Below the pieces are notes generated by a model. It saw nothing but the letters and a program-made list of their open reading frames with translations, searched no databases and had not been told where the DNA came from. From Anaeramoeba flamelloides (taxonomy: Eukaryota; Metamonada; Anaeramoebidae), in NCBI GenBank assembly GCA_027625915.1, contig JANTQA010000026.1:6014001-6078000 (forward strand): a stretch of 64,000 bases of DNA, in the 5' to 3' direction. Position numbers and translations under genes: made by a program. Below, in pieces: positions 9,520 through 19,206 of this stretch. Positions within the stretch are counted from its first letter, which is position 1. Every line of letters begins with the position of its first letter.

Positions 9520-12500
9520 TTATTTGATTTTGTAGTTATAAATTCTAATAACAAAAGTTAATTGGTTATTTAATTCTTTTAAAAGAAAATTTTTATTTGG
9601 TTTTTTTCGGTATTCTTTTATTATCTTATATAATCTGCTTCGAAGAAATAATAAATGTTCCACTGTAAAAGATTTTGTGTTTTGAATTACTGTTTTTTTA
9701 AATTTTTTATATACATCCATATCAATAATTATATCTTGGATTTCATCATCATCACTATCATCATCATCATGTTTGGTCTGATCATTCTTGGTTGTAATTT
9801 GGGAATTTAATTTAATTTCTTTTTCAGAATTTAGACCTTGAATTTCTTCATTTACTTTATGATTATCATTTTCATTTTCAATTATAATTTCCATTTCTTT
9901 TTGATTTTCCTTTTTTTCTTCTTTTTCTTTTTCCTTTTCCTTTTTCTTTTCTTCTTCTTCTTTTTGTTTCCCCATTTCTATTTCCCTTTCTCTTTCTTTT
10001 TCTTCTTTTTCCTTTTCCTTTTCATTTTTTTCAGTTTTTTTCTTTTCTTTTTCAATTTCTTTGTCTTTTTCATATAATTCAGTCTTTTCTTCTTCATTTA
10101 TGTTTTCATTAGTTTGAATATAATTTTTGGTTTCATTTTCCTTTTCATTTTCCTTTTCAGTTTCTTTTTCTTCTTTTTCTTTTTTCTTTTCTTTTTCAAT
10201 TTCAATTTCTTTTTCTTTTTCAATTTCTTTTCCCTTTTCATATATTTCAGTCTTTTCTTCTTCATTTATGTTTTCATTAGTTTGGATATCTTTTTTAGTT
10301 TCATTTTCCTTTTCCTGATCGTTTTCATTTTCTAAGTGTAAATTATTTTCAGTGTTCTCGTTATTTTTTACAATTTTAGGGAATTGTTTGAATTCAAAAG
10401 TAAAAGAATAATTCCCCACTTTTTCCTTGGTGGGCTTTGATTCCTTGGCTCTCCTGATTGCAATTCTATTACATTTTTCTAATAATTCTGGTTCTAATAA
10501 GGCAATCAATGAATCTAAGGCTTCAATCATCCATGTGACTTTTCTGTTTATTTGATTGTAATTTTTCCAACCTTTGAATGTTTTTGTGTTTTGTTTAATT
10601 AAATGCACATCCTTCAAAAAATGGTTTAAGCATAAATATTCTTTAGAATCGATTTTATCATGTATGGTAGTAAAATCAATTGGACAATCAATTTGATAAT
10701 AATATTCTGGATAAATATTAGGATTTACGGGATCAAAAAACATTTTGAATTTCTTTTGGTCAGATAATTTTTGAACTAAATCCTTTAATACAAATCGAAA
10801 TTCTTTCAAATATATTTCTTCTTCGATACGTATCTTTCTTTCAAGGTGTTTTTTCCTTTTTTCTCTTAATTCTTCTTCAAGGCGAATTCCAGTTATTTCA
10901 AGTTTCTGTTGCTCATTTTTCGTTAAGCCATAATTTAAAATTGATTCTTTTAACATTTTTTTCCGTTTTTTTAGCAGTTGCTCCCTGGTGATAGGTGGCT
11001 TTTTAATTTCTTTAAAAATGGATTTATAAAAATTTTTTCTCTTTAATTTGTTTGGTGCAACTATGGAATAAGAATTGAATTTTTCCGAGAACAATTCACT
11101 TATATCTTGATCTAATTCTTCAAGTGGAATTTCGCATGTGGCTAATAATAAAATAGGTGTTGAGGATGGTATTTCTTTTAATAACGTGAGAAAGGTTTTT
11201 TTGGCGAGGGACAAAATGAAATTTTCAGATAGGCATTCTATATTTGGAATAAAAATTACCGATGGAATTGTTCTCAGTGCTTCTGAAAAATGAATAGTAA
11301 AAACTTCTTCGGGATTCCGAGTTGTTAGATCACCGACAATAGATTGCAAATTGATTTTATAGATTGTTGCTTCGTCAAGTTCATGTAAAATTGCATTTGC
11401 TAAATAATTTTGTCCACAATTTGTTTCACCATAAATTAATAATCTGGGTCTATAATGTGTGTTTTGAAATCTAGATAATTTATTGATTAAATTTTCAGAA
11501 TAATCATTTTCACAATTCATCATTTGCTCTTCTTCTTCAATTTGTTTCCAAATTTCATCAGAACTAAAATTATCCAAAATATCTTCATCATCTTCATCAT
11601 TTTCATCATTATTATGACTATTTATATTACTATTACTATTACTATTATTATTATTATTATTGATATTACATGTTTCCTTTTGATTAAAATTTTGTGAATT
11701 ATTAACAAGAATTTGATTTTGTATATTATTATTATTATTCTTTGAATTTAAGGTTCTTTTTCTTTTTAATATTTGTTGTTTTTCAATAATTTTTTCAATT
11801 TCATTACTAGATAAATCAAAATTATTCTTTAAATTATCCTTTTTATCTAATTTATTTCTATTACGTTTTCTTTCATTTTTTAATTTTTTTTCTAAATAGA
11901 CTGGGAAAATTTGTTCTAACATTTTGAATAAATATTCTAGATCCTCTTGCAATAATGGTTTCAAAATATTGGATAAAGGCTTTGTGGTTACAAATCCACT
12001 CCTATGAGAAGAAGGTACAATATTTTTCATTGCCTCAAAAAAATCTTGTTTGGTGATTACAATTTTATTAATATCAATTGGTAGTTTGATTTCAGCATGA
12101 TAAATTTGTGGATAAACTCTTCGAACCGCTCGAAGTGCTGCTTCAGTACATAAAGATTTTATATCTGCACCACAATAACCAACAGTTAATTTTACAATTA
12201 AGTTTTTAAAATCTTCATTCAATGGTGGGTTCCAGTGTTTTGTGTGTATTTCCAAAATTTCCTTTCTTCCCTCCTTATTTGGTAATGGGAATAGCATTTC
12301 TCGATCAAATCTTCCTGGTCTTCTTAAAGCTGGATCAATGGCATCCGGTCTATTTGTTGCTCCAATTACAACAACATTACCTCTATCATCTAATCCGTCC
12401 ATCATTGAATTATGAATAATTATTGGTTGATCGTTTCCTGCGATAAAATTTTCATTTTCAGTACAGAGATCATACATTTTATGAATACCTTTTAATTTTA

Positions 12501-15500
12501 TTTTTGAAATGATTGATATAGGAATTATTTCTTCTTCTTTATTTTTGATTTCTTTGTTTTTTTGATTTTGAAATTTTAAAATTAACTTTTTCAACATTTC
12601 ATTATGATTAGAATCATAATAATTATAAAATACTTTTTTTAATTCATTTGGTAATAATGAAATAATTATCGGTATTTTATTATTCTGGGTATTGTTGTTA
12701 TTATTTGGAATGTTGTTGTTGTTGTTGTTGTTTTTATTTGAAAACCAATTTATTTTAAAGATTGTTTTTATAAATTTTAATATTGTAATATTTTTAAATG
12801 TATTACTTATTTTACCAAAAATCTTAAAAATTAATTTTTTTCCAAACGCTTTTAATAAATTATTTTTCAAAATGATACCATTTAATTTGGAAAATTCAAT
12901 AGATTTTAAAATTAATGAAATTAAAATAATTAATTCTTTTGAATAATATTTTGGTAATTTTAAAAATTTTTTAGTATTTTTATATTTAAATTTTGTAAAA
13001 TTATTGTTAAAAATCCATTTGCTTTGAGAATTTTTTTTCTCAAGTTTTGTAATATTTATATTAAGTTTATTAGGTATTGCTATTTGATCATTAATTTTAA
13101 TATCTTTAATAAAAATCCATTTCCATTTATTATTTAATTTTTCATTTTCTTTTTTATTATTATAACTGCAATTAATGTTATAATTATGGTTTTTACAATT
13201 ATTATTATTCTCATTATTATTCTTTATTAATTTCAAGAGTTTTGTGTTTTCCGAACAAATCAATTGACAATTATTTTTCAAAATAATTTTAATTGGATTT
13301 TTAATAAAAGTTTTAGAAATGGCTTTAATTTGGCATTTTTCCAAAGTATTATTTATTTTATTTTTACTATAAATTTTTAAATTATTATTAATTTTTTTAA
13401 TTTGTATTTTTTCTCCGATGGGATTAATAAAATTATTCTTTCTTGAATTAGTTACTTTCCATAATTCTTGTATTTTAATAATTTTATTTTTCAAATATAT
13501 TGAAGTGTCTTTATGTAAACATAATAAAGTACTAACCACCGAACTATGAATTTGATCTTGTTTCGAAGATCTGACTGGTGCCAATCCATCGATCTCATCA
13601 AAAAATATAATTGAAGGTTCATATTTTTTAGCATTTTCAAACAATAACCTTAATTGTCTTTCTGCTTCGCCAATCCATTTGGATAAAATATCAGATCCCT
13701 TACGCATAAAAAATGAAATTTTTTTACCTTCTTCGCTCATACAAGAATTAGCCAAGGCTCTTGCCACAAGGGTCTTACCAGTACCCGGTGGACCAGTAAA
13801 TAGCATGCCCCGAGGTGGCTTGATCCCAAATTTTGTAAAAACCTGTGGGTATAGCAAAGGTAACATCACAACTTCCTTTAGTGCTTGTATATGCTTTTTT
13901 AGCCCCCCCACCGAATTAAAGGAAACAGTCTTGTCAATCCTTATAGGATTAACATCAATTGATTGATTTATTGAACTTTTGGAAATTAATTTATCTTGAT
14001 CAGATTTTTGGCTATTGGGGAATTTTGTTCTTGAATTATTATTTAAATTTGCAAAGGAAGTCGTTGTAGATGTTGAATTCTGAGTCTTTGATTTGGGTAA
14101 TTTTTTTTTCATTTTTTTAAAATGTGAACTTAAAGTCTTTTCCAATCTATTCAATTTTGATAAATAATATTTTGTAAAATTTTCAGGTAACAATTCAAGC
14201 CCCTGAAGATCGAAAGTGGTTAGATCACCTAATGAGGACAATGGTTTTTGTTGTTGATAGAATTGTTGGTAATAATTCATTTGAGAATATGGATCATTTA
14301 GAAATTGTGTTGATGGTTGTAAAATATTATTTTCGTTAATTAATTGTGGAGATAGCTGTGGTATTGACGACTGTGGCTGTGTTAATTTATTTACATTGGT
14401 ATTGTTAGTACTAATATTACTTGATCGATTGATTGTTGTTGTTGTCTGAGGAGACATTGATTTGGTAATATTTTGTTGCGGAGGCGGTGGTGTGGTAGTG
14501 TTGTTGAGATTTGGATTTGTTGTTAGTGGTATTGTTGATGTTGGCGCCGTTGTTGTTGTGTTTAAAAGATTTGGTTTTGAAATTTTTTTGATTTTGGATC
14601 TTGTCATAATTCCTCTTGTTTGATTGGTTGTAATATTTGGATCGATCCACCGATTTTGTTCATAAAATGTCTTTGTCTGTTCAGTTATCGATGACTCGTA
14701 TGCCCTGAGACTATTTCTGGTGTTTCTTCTTGATCTAGTATTATAATTTCTTAAAATGGGTTGATTTAAATTGTTTTGATTCGTCAAATTCATCAACTCA
14801 TGCTGAAGGTCGTGTAATTCTTCATTTCTGTTTAAAGTTAACTTGTCTTCCAAAAGATCGATTTCATCTTGTTCAGAAATTGAATCATTAATCTCAAAAT
14901 CAGAAACGTCAGACTCCTCTTGATAAAACATTGAACTCGTGACTGAAGATGCACGATCTCGATCCTTAGATCTTGTTTTTCTATTCTTTGTTGCCTTGAT
15001 AAAATATTTTTTTTTAAACACCTTCATTTTATTTTGTGGCTTTTTTCTGTTTCTTCGGCTCCTCCTTCGGGTCTCGTCTCTTCTCAGTCTATTGTTTTTT
15101 CTTCGGTACTCGTTATTTTTGGATTCATTTAATTCCTCATAATCATCAAAAATTTCGTTGTCAGAATACGAATCAGTATCTGTTTCTCCAGATGGTTCAA
15201 ATGAATCGGAACCGTCATTCTTTTTTTTGGCTTTTGGGTGAGTATTTTTTTCATCACTAATTGTTTTGTTAGACTCTTCTTCTTCTTCTTTTTCTTTTTC
15301 ATTTTCATTTACTTGTTTTTCTTCTTCTTCTTCTTCTTCTTCTTCTTCGGTCACATTTATTTCATCAAGGTGATTGTCAAAATTATATGATTGTGTTCGA
15401 CGGGAACCTCTCCTAAGGCTATACCTTTTTTCAGGATAATCATGTGATCTTTCAGGTTTTCTATTTGTTTTTTTTTGGTTGTTGTTTCTTGTTGAAGTAA

Positions 15501-15840
15501 AAGACGACGAAGACTGTTCACTACTTGGGTAGTTCTCGTCCTTGGAAGAGGAAAGTTGTGACATGCTTTCATTATAAGAACTTTCAGAATTTTCTGATTG
15601 TTGCTTTTTTTTGAGATCCCTTCTGCCTCTGTTTCTGCTTCGATTCCTACTTCGACTCCTACTGCCTCTACGACTGCTGCTTCGACTGTCTCTATGGCTG
15701 ATACTTCTTCTTCTTCCCTTTCTTTTTCTTCTTCGATTATTTGTAACCTTTTTTGGAGATGAATAACTTGGCTCAAATTCACTTTCTTCACTTTCATCAC
15801 TTTCATCAGAGGGCGGCGAAAAACTGCTTGACTGAGACAT
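9520..15840 (-). CDS. ATAD2/Yta7-like AAA ATPase with bromodomain, containing an intein
   Basis: A chromatin-associated AAA ATPase of the ATAD2/Yta7/Abo1 type (2106 residues before splicing, about 1735 after). I start it at the ATG at 15840 (MSQSSSF...). The frame is open a further 79 codons upstream, but that part reads like AT-rich leader. Order: acidic, Ser/Arg-rich N-terminus; AAA1 from about 639 with GPPGTGKT (Walker Lys689), FFDEIDG (D748, E749), VIGATNR sensor (N1163) and RRPGRFD; an inactive AAA2-like domain with GETNCGQN in place of Walker A (Q1477 where Lys is expected), as is usual in this family; a bromodomain at about 1680-1790; and a Lys/Glu-rich tail with two similar ~55-residue units. 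The intein (residues 774-1144) splits AAA1 between STLL and SMMDGLDDRG, normally contiguous. The family remodels or disassembles nucleosomes. The usual acetyl-lysine-binding Asn of the bromodomain aligns with Lys1756. Confidence 0.9.
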   Translation of the reverse strand: MSQSSSFSPPSDESDESEESEFEPSYSSPKKVTNNRRRKRKGRRRSISHRDSRSSSRRGSRSRSRNRSRNRGRRDLKKKQQSENSESSYNESMSQLSSSKDENYPSSEQSSSSFTSTRNNNQKKTNRKPERSHDYPEKRYSLRRGSRRTQSYNFDNHLDEINVTEEEEEEEEEEKQVNENEKEKEEEEESNKTISDEKNTHPKAKKKNDGSDSFEPSGETDTDSYSDNEIFDDYEELNESKNNEYRRKNNRLRRDETRRRSRRNRKKPQNKMKVFKKKYFIKATKNRKTRSKDRDRASSVTSSMFYQEESDVSDFEINDSISEQDEIDLLEDKLTLNRNEELHDLQHELMNLTNQNNLNQPILRNYNTRSRRNTRNSLRAYESSITEQTKTFYEQNRWIDPNITTNQTRGIMTRSKIKKISKPNLLNTTTTAPTSTIPLTTNPNLNNTTTPPPPQQNITKSMSPQTTTTINRSSNISTNNTNVNKLTQPQSSIPQLSPQLINENNILQPSTQFLNDPYSQMNYYQQFYQQQKPLSSLGDLTTFDLQGLELLPENFTKYYLSKLNRLEKTLSSHFKKMKKKLPKSKTQNSTSTTTSFANLNNNSRTKFPNSQKSDQDKLISKSSINQSIDVNPIRIDKTVSFNSVGGLKKHIQALKEVVMLPLLYPQVFTKFGIKPPRGMLFTGPPGTGKTLVARALANSCMSEEGKKISFFMRKGSDILSKWIGEAERQLRLLFENAKKYEPSIIFFDEIDGLAPVRSSKQDQIHSSVVSTLLCLHKDTSIYLKNKIIKIQELWKVTNSRKNNFINPIGEKIQIKKINNNLKIYSKNKINNTLEKCQIKAISKTFIKNPIKIILKNNCQLICSENTKLLKLIKNNNENNNNCKNHNYNINCSYNNKKENEKLNNKWKWIFIKDIKINDQIAIPNKLNINITKLEKKNSQSKWIFNNNFTKFKYKNTKKFLKLPKYYSKELIILISLILKSIEFSKLNGIILKNNLLKAFGKKLIFKIFGKISNTFKNITILKFIKTIFKINWFSNKNNNNNNNIPNNNNNTQNNKIPIIISLLPNELKKVFYNYYDSNHNEMLKKLILKFQNQKNKEIKNKEEEIIPISIISKIKLKGIHKMYDLCTENENFIAGNDQPIIIHNSMMDGLDDRGNVVVIGATNRPDAIDPALRRPGRFDREMLFPLPNKEGRKEILEIHTKHWNPPLNEDFKNLIVKLTVGYCGADIKSLCTEAALRAVRRVYPQIYHAEIKLPIDINKIVITKQDFFEAMKNIVPSSHRSGFVTTKPLSNILKPLLQEDLEYLFKMLEQIFPVYLEKKLKNERKRNRNKLDKKDNLKNNFDLSSNEIEKIIEKQQILKRKRTLNSKNNNNNIQNQILVNNSQNFNQKETCNINNNNNNSNSNSNINSHNNDENDEDDEDILDNFSSDEIWKQIEEEEQMMNCENDYSENLINKLSRFQNTHYRPRLLIYGETNCGQNYLANAILHELDEATIYKINLQSIVGDLTTRNPEEVFTIHFSEALRTIPSVIFIPNIECLSENFILSLAKKTFLTLLKEIPSSTPILLLATCEIPLEELDQDISELFSEKFNSYSIVAPNKLKRKNFYKSIFKEIKKPPITREQLLKKRKKMLKESILNYGLTKNEQQKLEITGIRLEEELREKRKKHLERKIRIEEEIYLKEFRFVLKDLVQKLSDQKKFKMFFDPVNPNIYPEYYYQIDCPIDFTTIHDKIDSKEYLCLNHFLKDVHLIKQNTKTFKGWKNYNQINRKVTWMIEALDSLIALLEPELLEKCNRIAIRRAKESKPTKEKVGNYSFTFEFKQFPKIVKNNENTENNLHLENENDQEKENETKKDIQTNENINEEEKTEIYEKGKEIEKEKEIEIEKEKKKEKEEKETEKENEKENETKNYIQTNENINEEEKTELYEKDKEIEKEKKKTEKNEKEKEKEEKEREREIEMGKQKEEEEKKKEKEKEKEEKKENQKEMEIIIENENDNHKVNEEIQGLNSEKEIKLNSQITTKNDQTKHDDDDSDDDEIQDIIIDMDVYKKFKKTVIQNTKSFTVEHLLFLRSRLYKIIKEYRKKPNKNFLLKELNNQLTFVIRIYNYKIK
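12409..13521 (-). other. Intein inside the ATAD2-like AAA1 domain
   Basis: A 371-residue in-frame insertion with intein hallmarks. Block A starts CLHKDTSIYL (Cys774). The block B region has KIILKNNCQLICSENTKLL; the usual TxxH reads S863-E-N-T866. WIFIKDIKINDQIAIP resembles the conserved 'W..v.di..GD.i..P' stretch. Block F is MYDLCTENENFIAG. Block G ends IIIHN (His1143-Asn1144), followed by Ser1145 as the +1 nucleophile. Removing it restores the uninterrupted AAA second region of homology. The central part has two LAGLIDADG-like helices without the acidic residues (about 969-985 and 1064-1080) and a poly-Asn stretch, so the homing endonuclease looks dead. A spliceosomal intron is unlikely: 371 codons without a stop in DNA this AT-rich, no AG at the 3' junction, and clear motifs at both ends. 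Confidence 0.88.
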
Positions 15841-16259
15841 TTTAAGTCGTACTAATTGTTGTTTTTTTTGATGAAAAAAAACACACCAAAAAGAAACCTG
15901 AAGAAGATAAAAATGAAAATTTCGAGTTTTTTTTTTTATTTCATTTTTAATTGAGAAGATATCGCTTTGTACTCTTTTGTGAGGGAAATAAAAAAATTTT
16001 ATTATCAATTTTGACTTTGATAAGGTTCTAGGATAAAAAGAAGTATGGTAAAACAGTTTTGAAATAAATATAGTCAATCTTTAGAGTTTGTTTTAACAGT
16101 GGTAAAGATATTGCTTATTTCAGAATTAAAAGGGTATTTATATGATCGGTCTAGGGAATTTCTTTCGTTAAATTTAAACCAATACTGTTGTTAAAATGTC
16201 CATGTAAAGACCAAACAAACCTTTGTTTCAAATAAAAAAGTCTATATATATTTCCTGAA
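15841..16259. other. Upstream flank of the ATAD2-like gene
   Basis: Likely promoter and 5' leader of the minus-strand gene. The frame remains open to 16077, but the predicted residues (Phe/Lys/Ile-rich) do not resemble the acidic start of ATAD2-type proteins. No defined promoter motif is recognised. Confidence 0.4.
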
Positions 16260-16710
16260 AACCTTGAAAATTAAATGATAATAGAAACTTATAATAAGAA
16301 AGAACTTAATGTGGTATGGGACTGATTTCTTAAAGTTCTATTATTATAAAATTAAATTTATAACAATAAAGGATCAAAAGTTAAAATTTTTCTTCAAAAA
16401 AAGGAGTAAATTCTTGATATAATTTTTAAAGTCGAAAAAATAGAAAAATAATATTCAAAATAATATAGTAAAATCATGAAAAATTCACAACCAAACACAA
16501 TTCATATTTTAAAATTTACATGTAATATCGAGGATTTTACATTCAATATTGGCTTGGTGCTCTGTATATTATTGGGTAGTGATTTGATTTGGAATTTTAA
16601 CAACAAAAAAAAAAAGTACAGGTTTTATTTTGAAACACAGGTCTTATACTCTGGGATGAAATATTTATCCTTTTTAAAAGTTTTTATAAATACTTATTTT
16701 TTTTTGAATC
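16260..16710. repeat. Repeat shared by two gene upstream regions
   Basis: Aligns by eye with 26630-27060: GAAACTTATAATAA, AAGGATCAAAA, TATTATTTGATAGTA-like and TTTTATCCTTT blocks occur in the same order and spacing. Both copies lie a few hundred bases 5' of a minus-strand gene (the ATAD2-like gene and the PH/RUN gene). The small open frame at 16476-16784 lies within this repeat and is not conserved in the partner. Confidence 0.5.
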
Positions 16711-16966
16711 AAATAAATATAGATTATTTCACATACATTGTTTTTTATTATTATTATTATTCTGAAAAATTCTCTTATTTTTGAATTATAATTAAAAAAA
16801 ATTGAAATCAATAGAAATTAGGAAATGATATTTCCTACCAAAAAAAAATATTATGATATCTTTTATCAGATGATCTTTGATTTTCAATGGTAAAAATGTG
16901 AAACTTTTGAAAATAACCAAAATAGACCATTTCTAATGAAAATTAAAAAAAATAAATTTTCCAATT

Positions 16967-17004
<38 letters not shown>

Positions 17005-17171
17005 AAAAAATGTTGAAGAGAGAAAAATCGTTTTCTTAAATAAACTTTACGTTTTTTTTTGATTTAAAAGGAATAAGAGAAATGATAATTTTTAATTAAT
17101 TCTTATAATTTTAGAAAATTTTGTTGTTTTAAAGCACTTTTCTCATTACAAAACTTTCTTGGTTAATTTCT

Positions 17172-17209
<38 letters not shown>

Positions 17210-17225
17210 CCCTTTTTCATCAAAA

Positions 17226-17790
17226 GGGTACAGTTTTATTGAAGAAATAGAACATATTATGAGTTTTATTCGTTATTCTTCTCAAATTTTATTTATAAAT
17301 TTTTTGGATTAAAATCATTTTTTCTAATGAAATCTGAACATTTTTTCTATTTTAAGCCAGTTTATTTTTTTTCTTTTTGATATTCTTTTTTTTTTAATAA
17401 AAAGTGAATTTGAAAAAAAAAAATTGAAACTCCAAATTAACATTAAGAAAAGTGTGGCTTTGTATTTTCTTTTTAAATTCATACTTACAATTAAAAAATA
17501 TTATTGTCAACAATTTTAATTTTCCTAAAGAAATTGAGAAATTTAATACAAGGTGTTCCTATGATAGACGCCCAAAAATTTTTTGAACATTTTTTTTTTC
17601 TGGTAATTTTATTGTTTGTTTAATATTTCATTTATGATTATTGACTCTAATCTGAAGTATTAGTTTCTCTTATTTCTAAACTGTCGAATAGTTGGTCAAT
17701 TCTTGTAAAATGTAAATTTTTCATTTTTATCTGGGACTTTTGAGTGAAATAGAGTTTATATATATTATCATTTATTAATTAAAATATAAA
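17226..17790. repeat. Dispersed repeat, partner at 2740-3320
   Basis: Same-orientation copy of the 2740-3320 repeat. It is flanked on the left by a (TA)n run at 17177-17208 and lies immediately downstream of the 3' end of the LINE copy at 18002-19189. Confidence 0.6.
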
Positions 17791-18001
17791 TGTAGATTTC
17801 TTTTTATTAATAATATCACGGATATTATTTATTTTTCTATTATTTTTATAAAATTCAGATATATTGTTTTTTATTTTTTATTTCTCAGTAAGATATTGTT
17901 AGATTTTCTTGGTTTTTTGGTTTATTCCAAAAATACAATGTGTTTTCTGAATAATACAAAAAAATATCAAAACAAGTTCGATTTGGAATTATTTTATTTT
18001 T

Positions 18002-19189
18002 TTTTTTTTTTTATTGAGGAGGAAGTGTAGATTACACTCTAAGTGCCCTTTTACTTAAATTCCCTTTCAGAAATTTAAGCGTAAAATCATAGATTTCACG
18101 ATTATTAATTAACGAAAATAATTTTAAGCTATCATAATTTAAAATTATTTCATTAAAATTTAATTCTTTTAACTTTTTCAGAAAAATTAATCTATCTCTT
18201 TTTATAGGAAGGACATACCCATAAAAAAGTGATCAATATTTTCTATTATTTCCTTATGTTCATATTTTAAACATAAAGGACAAAATTTATTTGAATTATT
18301 ATTTATTACATAATAATATCTATTTAAGCAGTTGGTAAATGTTCTGAATTTTAGAATTGTTGAACTTGATGGATAACTTAAATATCTTTGATTAATAAAT
18401 AAATTTTTTTGGTTTTTAATTATTGTGAAATATTTTTGTACCTTCCAACTGGTAGAATTCAACAACTCATTATAATTATAATTATAAATTTCCTTTTTAA
18501 GAAGGTTTAAACTCTCCGACTTCCAGTTAATTTTATTGTTTATTCTATGATTAAATTTTATTAATTTTTCCAGATAGGGTAGAGATAATTCTTTTTAATT
18601 TATTTTTGAATTTGAATTTCTTTTTATTGATTGATATTACCAAATTTTCGAATTTAAATTCTGTTTTATAAATAAGAATTGGTGTGTTTCTGTTTATTTT
18701 GCAGATTTCAGTAATACATGTATTAATCCAAGAGTTTAAATAGTTTAGGGTTGCTATTTTATAATTATATATTTCTAATCCATATGTTAATTGACTTTAT
18801 ATAAAAGATTTAAATAATCTTATTTTTAAATTATTTGTTAATAAATTATTATTGAATAATTGTTTAGAACTATTATAAGTTTCTTTTGCCTTTTTTAGGT
18901 TATAGACTAAATGTGAAATTTTTTCCAAAAAAATTCCCAAATATTTAATTTTTGATAAATCTTGAGTAATTTCTGTTTTGTCTTCATTAGGTTTTAATCC
19001 AAATTGGACAATTACTTGATATATAGCATTTAATTTTTCATTTATTTGATTCATATTCCCTTTTATGATTAAAATTAAATCATCTGCAAACATTTGACAA
19101 TGATTTGTTAATGGTATTATTTTTAATAATAGAAAATGTGAAATAAGAGCAAATATAATCGGTGATAAGGGATCCCCTTGGAATATACC
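18002..19189 (-). mobile_element. 5'-truncated LINE with reverse transcriptase, target-site duplication
   Basis: Best copy of the LINE family here (about 1.19 kb). Reading down from 19189, the reverse transcriptase shows GIFQGDPLSPIIFAL, then the catalytic MFADDLILI (A/YxDD motif), FGLKPNEDKTEI and IKYLGIFLEK. An in-frame stop follows at RLFKSFI-stop-SQLTYGLEIY, and further down a frameshift near 18570. Then come a Trp-rich segment, a CPLC...ENIDHF zinc-knuckle-like end (18202-18465), REIYDFTLKFLKGNLS, and a poly(A) tail (T-run at 17996-18012). Flanking GGAATTATTTTATTTTT occurs at 17985-18001 and 19190-19206, a clear 17-bp target-site duplication. The copy is inactive: it lacks the endonuclease and the 5' part of the RT, and is disrupted. 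Retroelement of the protist, not a virus. Confidence 0.88.
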
Positions 19190-19206
19190 GGAATTATTTT
19201 ATTTTT

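Noticed and set aside
9838-10335. Phe/Leu-rich open frames on the plus strand
   Set aside because: Antisense shadows of the Lys/Glu-rich tail of the ATAD2-like gene. The same applies to 23272-23674 and to 51279-51707 on the minus strand.
12409-13521. Treating the insertion in the ATAD2-like gene as an intron
   Set aside because: It is a multiple of three, stop-free over 371 codons in very AT-rich DNA, has no AG at the 3' junction, and carries intein motifs at both ends.
15841-16077. 79-codon N-terminal extension of the ATAD2-like frame
   Set aside because: Composition is like a leader. The acidic Ser-rich start at 15840 fits the family better.
16476-16784. 102-codon open frame
   Set aside because: Lies in a repeat whose partner at 26630-27060 does not keep the frame open.
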